From JAVDCA01 sp035293985 (lineage in GTDB: Bacteria > Pseudomonadota > Alphaproteobacteria > Rhizobiales > Xanthobacteraceae): a DNA stretch of 64,000 nucleotides. The DNA is taken from positions 620,001 through 684,000 of the forward strand of contig DATGLS010000052.1 in NCBI GenBank assembly GCA_035293985.1. The letters are read 5' to 3'. The notes below the pieces were generated by a model. It worked only from the letters and a program-made list of their open reading frames with translations, made no database searches and was not told the origin of the DNA. Positions 26,619 through 35,827 of this stretch are shown here, in pieces (within the stretch, counting starts at the first letter, position 1; each line of letters starts with the position of its first letter). Made by a program: the position numbers and the translations under genes.

Positions 26619-27845
26619 TCACACTCCCGCCCACATGCGGCCAGGCCCGAGCACGCCCTGCGGGTCGAAGCCTTCCTTGACGCGCTTGTGCAAGGCCGCG
26701 AGCCCGTCTGTCTGCGGCGCGAACGCGCCGACCGCCGCGCGCAAAGCGGCCGGTGCGCGGATCAGCGTCGCGTGGCCGCCGACGGCCGCGACCGCCTTGC
26801 GCACCGCCGCGGCGCCTGCGTCATCCGACGGTGGAAGCGCCGCCCACACGAGGCCGCCCGCCCAATCATGCAGGAATTCCGCATCGGCCCATTGGGCGAT
26901 CGCGCGCGCCAAGGCGGCGCCTTGCGTCGGCGCGGTCGAGATGCGCCACACGAGGCGATTGCCCGACGGCCCGCTCGCCGCGAACGGAACGACGTCGCGA
27001 ACGGCCCGCCACAGCGCCTGCGATGCCGCGGCGTCGAGGCTTGCAAGCGCACCGAACGGCTTGAGCAACGCCTCGAGGGTGCCCTTGCGGTGGACGACCG
27101 AGGGCGCGACGCCCTCGAGGCGCAGCGCCGTGACGCTGCCGCCGCTCGCGAGATCCGCCGCCGCGCGTCCCGCGAGCCCGGCCGGCAGGTGCGCGGCGCC
27201 CGACACGTCGCACGACGAGCCCATGGCAGCGGCCATGGCGGCGCCGGCACGCTCGGCGTCGAGGCCGCGCACCAGAACGGTGGCCTCGGTCTCGGGGCGC
27301 GGCAGCGTCTTCACGGTGACGTCGGTCATCGCCGCGAGCGTGCCCCACGAGCCGGCCAGGAGCTTGCACAGGTCGTAGCCGGTGACGTTCTTGACCACGC
27401 GCCCGCCCGATTTGAAGGTCTCGCCGCGCCCGGACACCGCGGTCACCCCGAGGAAATGATCGCGCGCCGCGCCCGATCGGACCCGCCGCGGGCCAGCGAG
27501 GTTCGCGGCGAGCACGCCGCCGATCGTCGCCTGGCCGGCCGCGCCGCCGAGCAGCGCCCCGTAGTCCATCGGCTCGAAGGCGAGCTGCTGCGCCATGGCG
27601 TCGAGCTGCGCCTCGATCTCGGCGAGCGGCGTCCCGGCGCGCGCCGACAGCACCAGCTCCTCCGGCTCGTAGAGCGTCACGCCGGCGAGGCCGGAGAGGT
27701 CGAGCGTCGTGTCGACCTGGGCGGGCCGACCGAGCGCGCGCTTGGTGCCGTGGCCGACGATCTCGATGGACTTGTGCTCGGCGAGCGCCCACTGCACCGC
27801 CGCTTCCACGTCCTTGGCGTCGCGCGGCTTCACCGTGTCGGCCAT
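26619..27845 (-). CDS. glcE: Glycolate oxidase FAD-binding subunit GlcE
   Basis: The 408-residue protein has a PCMH-type FAD-binding domain with IEIVGHGTKRALGRP, DYGALLGGAAGQATIGG and GRVVKNVTGYDLCKLLAGSWGTLA. It ends with a short FAD-oxidase C domain containing DPQGVLGPGRMWAG. It works with GlcD and GlcF as one oxidase complex at the inner membrane. It starts 17 bases downstream of the LLM oxidoreductase stop and is followed 5 bases later by glcF, so these genes form one operon. Confidence 0.92.
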   Translation of the reverse strand: MADTVKPRDAKDVEAAVQWALAEHKSIEIVGHGTKRALGRPAQVDTTLDLSGLAGVTLYEPEELVLSARAGTPLAEIEAQLDAMAQQLAFEPMDYGALLGGAAGQATIGGVLAANLAGPRRVRSGAARDHFLGVTAVSGRGETFKSGGRVVKNVTGYDLCKLLAGSWGTLAAMTDVTVKTLPRPETEATVLVRGLDAERAGAAMAAAMGSSCDVSGAAHLPAGLAGRAAADLASGGSVTALRLEGVAPSVVHRKGTLEALLKPFGALASLDAAASQALWRAVRDVVPFAASGPSGNRLVWRISTAPTQGAALARAIAQWADAEFLHDWAGGLVWAALPPSDDAGAAAVRKAVAAVGGHATLIRAPAALRAAVGAFAPQTDGLAALHKRVKEGFDPQGVLGPGRMWAGV

Positions 27846-27862
27846 TGTCAGCCCCTGGCGCC

Positions 27863-28897
27863 CTACTCGGCCGCGTCCGCGGTGGCCGCGGACCGTGCGA
27901 ACGCCGGCATGATGTCGCGGGCGAAGCGGCGCATCTGCTCGCGCCCGCCCGCGATGGTCAGCAGCACATAACGGACGCCGGCCGCCCGCAGGTCCTCGAG
28001 CATGGCGCAGATCTCGTCCGGCGTGCCGAACAGCGCATTCTCCTCGGTGCCGCCCTTGCGGTCCGCATAAGCAAGGACGTGCGAGCCGCGTGGGCCTCCG
28101 GCCGCCGGCGCGCGCGAGACGTCGACCGTGCGCTGCGTGTAGGCGGCCTGGCGCACCAGCGCGGCCTCTTTGTCGGCCGCGTCCTTGGCGACATAGAGCT
28201 GGCGCGCCGCCACGACCTGCATCGGATCGAAGCCGAGGCCGTGCGCGCGCCGCTCTTCTTTGAAAATACGAATGCGCTCGCCCAGCATCTCGGCGCTCGC
28301 ATACTGATCCAGGATCAGATTGAAGCCTCGCGCGGCAGCGCGGCGGATCGAGGCTTCGCTGCCGGCCGCGACCCATAGCGGCGGATGCGGCCTTTGCGCC
28401 GGCGGTGGCTCGACCACGATGTCGGCGAACTTCCAGAACCGGCTCTGATGCGAGAAGCGCTCGCGCGTGGTCCATGCGCGCGTCATCAGCGCCAGGCATT
28501 CGTCGAAGCGCGCCTGTGCCTCGTCGGGCGCGATCTGGAAGCCGTGGAACTCGCTGTGGCGATAGCCCTTGCCGATGCCGAAATCGAAGCGGCCGCCGGA
28601 GATGAGATCGAGCGTCGCGGCAGATTCCGCGAGCAGCACCGGATTGTGCCAGGGCAGCACGATGACGGCGGTGCCGAGCCGCAGCGTCGTCGTACGCATC
28701 GCCAACGCGGTGAGCAGCATCAGCGTCGCCGACACCTGGTTCCAGCCGGTGAAATGATGCTCGACCAGGAAGGTGGATTGGTAGCCGAGGGCTTCGGCCT
28801 CGACGTTGTCGTCGAGCCAATCGCGAAAGCCCTGGCCGGTCTCGGGACCGAAATCCTTGCTGTTCGCTTGCGCCGAGCCGAAGAGGCCGAATTTCAT
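27863..28897 (-). CDS. LLM-class (bacterial luciferase-like) flavin oxidoreductase
   Basis: The 344-residue protein has a luciferase-like TIM barrel. Marks of the family include MKFGLFGSAQANS, FLVEHHFTG, TLRLGTAVIVLPWHNP, GGRFDFGIGKGYRHSEF and the phosphate-binding WVAAGSEASIRRAA. It probably uses FMNH2 and oxygen, or F420-like chemistry as in some relatives; the substrate is unknown. It lies between glcD (8 bases upstream) and glcE (17 bases downstream) on the same strand, so it is embedded in the glycolate oxidase operon. Confidence 0.88.
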   Translation of the reverse strand: MKFGLFGSAQANSKDFGPETGQGFRDWLDDNVEAEALGYQSTFLVEHHFTGWNQVSATLMLLTALAMRTTTLRLGTAVIVLPWHNPVLLAESAATLDLISGGRFDFGIGKGYRHSEFHGFQIAPDEAQARFDECLALMTRAWTTRERFSHQSRFWKFADIVVEPPPAQRPHPPLWVAAGSEASIRRAAARGFNLILDQYASAEMLGERIRIFKEERRAHGLGFDPMQVVAARQLYVAKDAADKEAALVRQAAYTQRTVDVSRAPAAGGPRGSHVLAYADRKGGTEENALFGTPDEICAMLEDLRAAGVRYVLLTIAGGREQMRRFARDIMPAFARSAATADAAE

Positions 28898-28905
28898 TAT
28901 CGCGC

Positions 28906-30399
28906 TCAGAATCTCGGGATATCGGGAAACGCGACGTTGCCGCCGCGCACATGCATGCGACCAAGCTCGGCGCAGCGGTGCAACGTCGGAAACACCTTGC
29001 CGGGATTGAGGAGGCCCTTGTCGTCGAAGGCGCATTTGAGCCGCTGCTGCTGGGCGAGGTCGATCTCGGAGAACATCGCCGGCATCAGGTCGCGCTTCTC
29101 GACGCCGACGCCGTGCTCTCCGGTGAGCACACCGCCCACCTCGACGCATAGTTTCAGGATATCGGCGCCGAATGCCTCGGCGCGGTCGAGCTCGCCCGGC
29201 TTGTTGGAGTCGTAGAGGATCAACGGATGCAGGTTGCCGTCGCCGGCGTGAAACACGTTGGCGACGCCGAGGCCGTAGTGCTCGGACAATTCGCGCATAC
29301 GCGCGAGCACCCGGGGCAGCTGGGCGCGCGGAATGGTGCCGTCCATGCAGTAGTAGTCGGGCGAGATGCGGCCGGCCGCCGGGAACGCGGCCTTGCGGCC
29401 GGCCCAGAACAGCAAGCGCTCCTCTTCCGAGTTGGAGGCGCGGCAGACGCTCGAGCGGCACGCCTTGGCGATCTCCTCGACCCGCCCGATCAGGTGGTCG
29501 ACCTCGGCCTGCGGACCGTCGAGCTCGACGATCAGCAGCGCCTCGACGTCGAGCGGATAGCCCGCATGCACGAACTCCTCGACCGCATGGATGGCGGGCT
29601 TGTCCATCATCTCCATGCCGCCCGGGATGATTCCGGCGCCGATGATCCGCGCCACGCAGGCGCCCGCATCCTCCGAGGTCGGAAACCCGACCAGCACGGC
29701 GCGCGCAGTCTCCGGCTTCTTGAGGATGCGCACCGTGATCTCGGTGACGACGCCGAGCAGGCCCTCCGACCCTGTGACGATGCCGAGCAGGTCGTAGCCT
29801 GAAGCGTCGAGATGGCGCCCGCCGAGACGGATGATCTCGCCGGTCATCAGCACCATCTCGAGGCCGAGCACGTTGTTGGTGGTGACGCCGTATTTCAGGC
29901 AGTGCACGCCGCCGGAATTCTCCGCCACGTTGCCGCCGATCGTGCAGGCGATCTGCGATGACGGATCGGGCGCATAATAGAAGCCGCCGTGGGCGACCGC
30001 GGCCGAGACCGCGAGGTTGGTGACGCCGGGCTCGACCACTGCGACCCGGTTGTCGAAATCGATCTCGCGCACCCGGCTGAACTTGGCCATGCCGAGCAGC
30101 ACGCCGTCGCCGAGCGGCAGCGCGCCGCCCGAGAGGGACGTGCCGGCCCCGCGCGGCACCACCTTGATGCCGTTCGCGTGGCAGTAGGCGAGGACGCGCG
30201 AGACCTGCTCGGTCGTCTCGGGGAGCACGACCACCATCGGCATTTGACGATAGGCCGTGAGCCCGTCCGACTCGTAGGGGCGCATCTCGCGCTCGCCGGC
30301 GATGACGCCTTCGCCCGGCACGATCGCGCGCAGCGCGGCAACGATCGTGTCGCGGCGTGCCAGCACGTCCGCATCGGGTAGCGGCATCGTCACCGACAT
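28906..30399 (-). CDS. glcD: Glycolate oxidase catalytic subunit GlcD
   Basis: The 497-residue FAD enzyme has the PCMH FAD-binding domain (VVPRGAGTSLSGGALPLGDG, IGGNVAENSGGVHCLKYG) and a C-terminal FAD-oxidase domain with the active-site segment NVFHAGDGNLHPLILYD and GEHGVGVEKR. It oxidises glycolate, and in relatives D-lactate or similar 2-hydroxy acids. It is the first gene of the glcD-LLM-glcE-glcF operon. ATG 30399 matches the usual family N-terminus. Confidence 0.93.
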   Translation of the reverse strand: MSVTMPLPDADVLARRDTIVAALRAIVPGEGVIAGEREMRPYESDGLTAYRQMPMVVVLPETTEQVSRVLAYCHANGIKVVPRGAGTSLSGGALPLGDGVLLGMAKFSRVREIDFDNRVAVVEPGVTNLAVSAAVAHGGFYYAPDPSSQIACTIGGNVAENSGGVHCLKYGVTTNNVLGLEMVLMTGEIIRLGGRHLDASGYDLLGIVTGSEGLLGVVTEITVRILKKPETARAVLVGFPTSEDAGACVARIIGAGIIPGGMEMMDKPAIHAVEEFVHAGYPLDVEALLIVELDGPQAEVDHLIGRVEEIAKACRSSVCRASNSEEERLLFWAGRKAAFPAAGRISPDYYCMDGTIPRAQLPRVLARMRELSEHYGLGVANVFHAGDGNLHPLILYDSNKPGELDRAEAFGADILKLCVEVGGVLTGEHGVGVEKRDLMPAMFSEIDLAQQQRLKCAFDDKGLLNPGKVFPTLHRCAELGRMHVRGGNVAFPDIPRF

Positions 30400-30600
30400 C
30401 TCGGCTCTCCTTCGCGTTCCTCCAGCCTCATGACTCCACTTTATAGCGCGAATGTCGGGTAAAGCACCCGCCTGTCGCGGCCGGGCGCGGGAGGTTTTGC
30501 CGCCTTGCGCTTGGTGCGTCATTCGGTCAGTTTGCCGCGCGGGCGGGCGCAACGGGCCAGACGGCGGGTGTCCGGTCTGGGCGAGATCGAGGAGAGCAAG

Positions 30601-30987
30601 ATGAGACATCTGGTGATCGCGGCCGTGGTCCTGGTCGCGTCGACGGGAGCGACCTTCGCGCAGGACGTCGATGCCGGCGCCACCGTATTCAGGCAATGCG
30701 GCGCCTGTCACAAGATCGGCCCGGGCGCGACCAACTTCGTCGGGCCAGAGCTCAACGGGCTCGACGGCCGCAAGGCCGGCAGCACCAACTACAGCTACAG
30801 CGACGCCATGAAGAACTCGGGCATTACCTGGAACGAGCAGACGTTCAAGGAGTACATCGCGGCGCCGAAGACCAAGGTCCCGGGCACCAAGATGACCTAC
30901 CCGGGCATCACCGGCGAGGACGCCGACAAGAAGATCGCCAACCTGTGGGCCTACATCAAGCAGTTCAAAGCCGACGGCAGCAAGTAG
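30601..30987 (+). CDS. Class I cytochrome c (c2-like), periplasmic
   Basis: The 128-residue protein has a signal peptide (MRHLVIAAVVLVAS to TFAQ). Haem is attached at Cys33 and Cys36 with His37 as ligand (CGACH), and Met98 in TKMTYPG is the likely sixth ligand. Conserved NFVGPELNGLDGRKAG and NLWAYIKQF match the small soluble cytochromes c2/c-552 of Bradyrhizobium-like bacteria. It is divergent from glcD, with a 200-base shared regulatory region. Confidence 0.92.
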   Translation: MRHLVIAAVVLVASTGATFAQDVDAGATVFRQCGACHKIGPGATNFVGPELNGLDGRKAGSTNYSYSDAMKNSGITWNEQTFKEYIAAPKTKVPGTKMTYPGITGEDADKKIANLWAYIKQFKADGSK

Positions 30988-31048
30988 CCGCGCGCCGCGA
31001 TGCCGCCGGGGCAACCGCCCCGGCGCGCAAGCCCGGGAGACCGGGCGC

Positions 31049-31284
31049 ATGATCGAGGATCTCGTGGTCAAACTCGCCGTCGGCAAGCCGGATGATACGG
31101 CGGCGACTAAGCGATCCGCGGGCGCGACCGGCTTCGACGGCCACCTCGCCGCGGGCGCGTTCGCCCGCGACTGGTGAGGCCGCCGAGCATGACGGGCGCC
31201 ATCCCAGCCGAGCTGTTCGAGGCGCAGTGGGTCGCGACGGGAGAGCGCGGCCGACGAGGCAAACACCGGCTGATGGTGCACTGA
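31049..31284 (+). pseudogene. Frameshifted universal stress protein (UspA-like) remnant
   Basis: ATG 31049 opens 42 residues (MIEDLVVKLAVG then GFDGHLAAGAFA) resembling the N-terminus of the universal stress proteins common in Bradyrhizobium-like bacteria, then stops at 31175. In another frame from 31189, MTGAIPAELFEAQ resembles the next segment of the same family and stops at 31282. A frameshift between the two frames and truncation afterwards explain both. The rest of the gap 30988-31589 has no recognisable gene. Confidence 0.45.
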
Positions 31285-31589
31285 CCCGGGCTACTTTTCA
31301 CTTGGCGCATTCCTGCCCGATTCGGCGAGTCGCGCGCCCCGCGCGTGACGGTTTCCCCGCTGCCGACGACGCGCGGAACTCTTTCTGATACCGAGGATTA
31401 TATGGGGGCGGCGGGCTGGACCCGTCCAAAAGCGAGAAAAAACCGCGTGTTAACCGACCGGGTACGGTGGAACCTTTGTGCAAACTTGATGGCACGAAAG
31501 GAAGATATCCAGTCATTAATCCCTCGCCCGCCGCCCATCTGAACTCGCTGGCTCCACGTAGAGGTTTCGACGGTGATGGGGAGAGCTCG

Positions 31590-32705
31590 ATGAAGGGCGC
31601 TTACACGATCGGAATCGAGGAAGAGTACTTCCTGGTCGACGCCGCGACCAAGACGGTCGCGGAGGAGCGGCCGGAAGCCTTCTATGACGCCGTCAAGGCC
31701 GCACTCGGGGGCCAGGTCAGCGGCGAGATGCTGCAGTCGCAGATCGAGGTGATGACCGAGCCGCATCATGACATGGCGACGGCGCGCAGCGAGCTGCGTC
31801 ACCTGCGCAACACGGTGGCGTCGGTCGCGGCGGATCATGGCTTGGCGATCCTCGCCGCCGGCACCCACCCGACCGCGCAGTGGGAATGCGCGCTGCAGGC
31901 GCCGGCCGAGCGCTACGACGCCGTCATGCACGACCTGCAGATGATCGGCCAGCGCAATATGCTGTGCGGCCTGCACGTGCATGTCGAGCTGCCCGACGGT
32001 GAGGACCGCGTCGACGTGATGTGCCGCATGCTCCCTTACCTGCCGCTGTTCGTCGCGCTCGCGACCTCCTCCCCGTTCTGGCGCTCGCGCCCGACCGGCC
32101 TCAAAGGCTATCGGCTCGCCGCCTATGACGAGCTGCCGCGCACCGGGGTTCCTGAGCTCTTCCGCAAGAGCGAGGAGTTCGAGGCCTATATCGCGGCGCT
32201 GACCAAGTCCGGCGTGATCGACGACGCGAGCTACGTGTGGTGGGCGCTGCGCCCCTCGCTGCAGCATCCGACGCTCGAGCTGCGCGCGCCCGACTGCTGC
32301 ACCTTCGTCGACGACTCGATTGCGATCGCGGCGCTCTATCGCGCGCTCGCGCAGCGGCTCGTGCGCAACCCCCTGCTCAACGCCGACATGACGGCGGTCG
32401 ATCGCGCGATCGTGGTCGAGAACAAGTGGCGGGCCCAGCGCTACGGCATCAACGGCACCTTCGCGACTCTCGACGGCGGCGCCGTGTCGGTCGCCGAGAT
32501 GCTGGAGCAGGTCCTGGGCGACGTCATGTCCGACGCCGAGGCGCTCGGCTGCTCGAACCATATCGCCCGCTGCCGTGCGATCGTCGGTGCCGGCACCTCG
32601 GCCGACGCCCAGCTGGCGGTGTTCCAGGCGCACGAGAAGAATGAGAGCCGCGAGCGCGCGCTCGAGGCGGTCACCGACTGGCTCGCGGCGGCGACGCTGC
32701 AGTAG
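31590..32705 (+). CDS. ybdK: Carboxylate-amine ligase, glutamate-cysteine ligase type 2 (YbdK-like)
   Basis: The 371-residue protein is of the GCS2 family: TIGIEEEYFLVD at the N-terminus (acidic residues for Mg-ATP), QSQIEVMTEPHHD, CGLHVHVELPD, WWALRPSLQHPTLELRAPD and ENKWRAQRYGI. Members ligate an amine to a carboxylate, and YbdK has weak glutamate-cysteine ligase activity. The physiological substrate is unknown. ATG 31590 lies just before the conserved IGIEEEY; upstream in-frame sequence is not family-like. It converges with the TetR gene 13 bases downstream. Confidence 0.88.
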   Translation: MKGAYTIGIEEEYFLVDAATKTVAEERPEAFYDAVKAALGGQVSGEMLQSQIEVMTEPHHDMATARSELRHLRNTVASVAADHGLAILAAGTHPTAQWECALQAPAERYDAVMHDLQMIGQRNMLCGLHVHVELPDGEDRVDVMCRMLPYLPLFVALATSSPFWRSRPTGLKGYRLAAYDELPRTGVPELFRKSEEFEAYIAALTKSGVIDDASYVWWALRPSLQHPTLELRAPDCCTFVDDSIAIAALYRALAQRLVRNPLLNADMTAVDRAIVVENKWRAQRYGINGTFATLDGGAVSVAEMLEQVLGDVMSDAEALGCSNHIARCRAIVGAGTSADAQLAVFQAHEKNESRERALEAVTDWLAAATLQ

Positions 32706-32718
32706 TTCGCATCACTCG

Positions 32719-33381
32719 CTACGCCGCATCGTCGTCCGGCACCGCGGTCTGCACCACGAGGCCCCGCGCGCGGGCGTCGAGAACGCCGAGCGCGCGCAGC
32801 GCCAGTAGCGTAATGGCCTGCACCTGATCGCGCATCCTGCTCGCGTCAGCCGCCGGAACGAGCGGGCCGATCAATCCTTCGATCAGAAGCCCGACCAGCG
32901 CGACCGATGCCGTACCGGCGTCCTGCTCGGGCAGATGCCCGGCCGCGATCGCGGCGCGGATGCGCGTCTCGATCTCGACCGCGAGGGCGCGGCGCGCCGC
33001 GAGGCGAAAGTCGTCGACCGCCGCATCGACCGGCTCGGCGCTGACCGCCCAGGCGAGGCGGCGATGGCGCAGCGCGCGCGCCGCAAAGCTCACGAGGCCC
33101 GCAGCGAGCGCCGACAGCGGTCCTGGCCCCGCATTGGCGGCCTTGCGGAAGGTGGCGATGTCGCGCGCCGAGACGCTCTCGATCAGTGCGCACACCAGAT
33201 CGGTCTTGGCCGGGAAGTAGCGGTAGACCGTGCCGGCCGCGATACCGGCGCGCTGCGCCACCGGCAGGATCTGCACAGCGGCGAGCCCCTGCTCCGCCGC
33301 GATCATGCGCGCCGCCGCGACGATCGCGTCGCGGCGCGCCGCGAGATGCTGAATGACGCGTTCGGTGCGGCGATAGGCCAT
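32719..33381 (-). CDS. TetR-family transcriptional regulator
   Basis: The 220-residue protein has the N-terminal TetR helix-turn-helix: RRDAIVAAARMIAAEQGLAAV, then VAQRAGIAAGTVYRYFPAKTDLV at residues 41-63. A divergent helical ligand domain follows. It probably represses a nearby or its own promoter when unliganded. Its neighbours glgX (same strand, 158 bases upstream) and ybdK (convergent) give no clear target. Confidence 0.88.
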   Translation of the reverse strand: MAYRRTERVIQHLAARRDAIVAAARMIAAEQGLAAVQILPVAQRAGIAAGTVYRYFPAKTDLVCALIESVSARDIATFRKAANAGPGPLSALAAGLVSFAARALRHRRLAWAVSAEPVDAAVDDFRLAARRALAVEIETRIRAAIAAGHLPEQDAGTASVALVGLLIEGLIGPLVPAADASRMRDQVQAITLLALRALGVLDARARGLVVQTAVPDDDAA

Positions 33382-33539
33382 CAGTGGCCCGAATCGAGCT
33401 GGCGATCGGATTCAATGAATCAAGATTCACGTCACTTGGCAAATCCGGCTGCTCGGTAGGGTCCGGCAAAGTTGGACGCGCGTGCCACGCGCACACGGCT
33501 CGACCGTGGACATGTTTTCGCTTGGCGCCCCCCTGCTCA

Positions 33540-35753
33540 TCACCAGCGGTCGCGCGGGCGCTCCTTGTCAAGCTTGAAAAGAAGCAACGAGCGCCCCGTC
33601 ACCAGGTAGTCGTGGCCGAATCGGAAGGTCTTGGGCCTGCCAAGGACGGGCTGGTTGGTATCGACGAGCGCCCGCCAATCCCTGCCGCCGGCCACCTTCG
33701 GCAGCTTGAAGACGACGGCATCATGATAGGAATTCATCAACAGCAGCATCGTCACGTCGGTACCGCGGCGGCGGATGCCGGTCGGCTGCGCGCGTCCGTC
33801 GAGCAGCACCCCGATCGCGCGCGCCATCGGGTCATTCCAGTTGGCTTCGCCCATCTCCTCGCCGGCCGGCGTGAGCCAGGTCACGTCCTTGACGTCGAGC
33901 TGCTCGTTGTAGGCGCCCGACAGGAAGCGGCCGCGGCGCAGGATCGGGTTGTCGCGCCGCAGCTCGATCACGTGACGGGCGAACTCGATCAGCGCCTTGG
34001 CGTCCTCGTCCCGGCCTTGCCAGTCGATCCAGCTGATCTCGTTGTCCTGGGCGTAAGCGTTGTTGTTGCCTTTTTGCGTGCGCGCGAACTCGTCGCCGGC
34101 GAGCAGCATCGGCGTGCCCTGGGAGAACATCAGGGTCGCCAGCATGTTGCGCATCTGGCGAAAGCGCACATTGCGGATTTCGGGATCGCTGCTCGGCCCC
34201 TCGACCCCGTAATTGTGCGAGAGATTCTCGCCATGGCCGTCGCGGTTGCTCTCGCCGTTCGCCTCGTTGTGCTTGTCGTTGTAGGAGACGAGATCGGCAA
34301 GCGTGAAACCGTCATGGGCGGTGATGAAGTTCACCGAAGCCCACGGCTTGCGGCCGCGCTTGTTGAACAGATCGGCCGAGCCGGCGAGGCGGGCCGCGAG
34401 CTCGGGCAGCTTGCCGGCGTCGCCCCGCCAATAGGCGCGCACCGTGTCGCGATAGCGGTCGTTCCACTCGGCCCACCCCGGCGAGAACTGCCCGACCTGG
34501 TAGCCGCCCGGACCGCAATCCCACGGCTCGGCGATGAGCTTCACCGCGCTCAGCACCGGGTCCTGACGGCACGAATCGAGGAAGCCCCCGCCCTGGTCGA
34601 ACCCGTAGGGCTCGCGCGCCAGGATGGTCGCGAGGTCGAAGCGGAAGCCGTCGACGTGCATCTCCTCGACCCAGTAGCGCAACGAGTCGGTCACCATCTG
34701 CAGCACGCGCGGATGGCTGAGGTTCACGGTGTTCCCGGTGCCGGTGTCGTTGATGTAGTAGCGCGGCTCGGGCGCGAGCCGGTAATACGAAGCGTTGTCG
34801 ATGCCTTTGAACGACAGCGTCGGCCCGAGCTCGTTGCCTTCCGCGGTATGGTTGTAAACGACGTCGAGAATGACCTCGATGCCCGCCGCATGGAAGTGCG
34901 CGATCATCTCCTTCGTCTCGTTGACGAACGGCGTTCCGAGATAGCGCGGCTGCGGCGCGAAGAAGGCGATGGTGTTGTAGCCCCAGTAGTTGCGCAGCTT
35001 CTTGTCGAGCAGATAGCTGTCGTCGACGAAAGCATGGATCGGCAAGAGCTCGACCGTGGTGACGCCGAGGTGGCGGATGTAGTCGACCACCTCGGCCCGC
35101 ATCAGACCCGCGAAGGTGCCGCGCAGGTCCGGCGGAATATCGGGATGACGCATGGTGTAGCCGCGCGCGTGCAGCTCGTAGATCACGGTACGATCCCACG
35201 GGATCTGCGGCCGCCGCTCCCACCCCCAGGTGAAGGCGGGATCGATCACCCGGCATTTCGGCACGAATGCCTGACTGTCTCGGCCGTCGAAAGAGAGGTC
35301 CTTGTCGGGCGAATCGAGTGTGTAGCCGAACACGGCCGGATCCCATGTTACCTCGCCAACCAGCTGCTTGGCATAAGGGTCGATCAGCAGCTTGTTGGGA
35401 TTGAAGCGGTGGCCGGCCTTGGGCTCGTAGGGGCCGTGCACGCGATAGCCATAGACCGTGCCGGGGCGTGCGTCCGGGAGGTAGCCGTGCCAGACCTCGT
35501 CGGTGAACTCGGGCAGCTCGATGCGCTCCAGCTCCTTCTTGCCGTCGATATCGAAAAGGCAGAGCTCGACCATCTGCGCGTGTGCCGAAAACAGGGCGAA
35601 ATTGACGCCGGTCCCGTCCCAAGTGGCGCCGAGCGGGAACGAATGGCCCTCGCGCACGCGCGACGGCTTGAGCGTCTGCGGCGAGGCGGCCGGCTTGGCC
35701 GGCTGAGCCTTGCCGGCCGGTATGGCAGTCGCCTTGTCGACCGTCTGGGCCAT
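33540..35753 (-). CDS. glgX: Glycogen debranching enzyme GlgX
   Basis: The 737-residue GH13 enzyme (isoamylase/GlgX type) has an N-terminal CBM48-like domain (FPLGATWDGTGVNFALFSAHA). The catalytic barrel carries the nucleophile segment DGFRFDLA, the acid/base segment IAEPWDCGPGGYQVG and TAHDGFTLADLV, plus the WGYNTIAFFAP family marker. It hydrolyses alpha-1,6 branches of phosphorylase-limited glycogen. The other glycogen genes are not in the window. ATG 35753 (MAQTVDK) and ATG 35765 are both possible starts. Confidence 0.93.
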   Translation of the reverse strand: MAQTVDKATAIPAGKAQPAKPAASPQTLKPSRVREGHSFPLGATWDGTGVNFALFSAHAQMVELCLFDIDGKKELERIELPEFTDEVWHGYLPDARPGTVYGYRVHGPYEPKAGHRFNPNKLLIDPYAKQLVGEVTWDPAVFGYTLDSPDKDLSFDGRDSQAFVPKCRVIDPAFTWGWERRPQIPWDRTVIYELHARGYTMRHPDIPPDLRGTFAGLMRAEVVDYIRHLGVTTVELLPIHAFVDDSYLLDKKLRNYWGYNTIAFFAPQPRYLGTPFVNETKEMIAHFHAAGIEVILDVVYNHTAEGNELGPTLSFKGIDNASYYRLAPEPRYYINDTGTGNTVNLSHPRVLQMVTDSLRYWVEEMHVDGFRFDLATILAREPYGFDQGGGFLDSCRQDPVLSAVKLIAEPWDCGPGGYQVGQFSPGWAEWNDRYRDTVRAYWRGDAGKLPELAARLAGSADLFNKRGRKPWASVNFITAHDGFTLADLVSYNDKHNEANGESNRDGHGENLSHNYGVEGPSSDPEIRNVRFRQMRNMLATLMFSQGTPMLLAGDEFARTQKGNNNAYAQDNEISWIDWQGRDEDAKALIEFARHVIELRRDNPILRRGRFLSGAYNEQLDVKDVTWLTPAGEEMGEANWNDPMARAIGVLLDGRAQPTGIRRRGTDVTMLLLMNSYHDAVVFKLPKVAGGRDWRALVDTNQPVLGRPKTFRFGHDYLVTGRSLLLFKLDKERPRDRW

Positions 35754-35827
35754 GACCCCTGACAACGCGCTGAGCGGGTATTCGATCCGCGAAAAACCGC
35801 GCAGATGCCGCCAGGATGAAAGGGAAG

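Noticed and set aside
25300..30399. Novel defence or secondary-metabolite island around the glycolate genes
   Set aside because: All genes have recognisable metabolic families, composition matches the flanks, and no mobile or defence gene is present.
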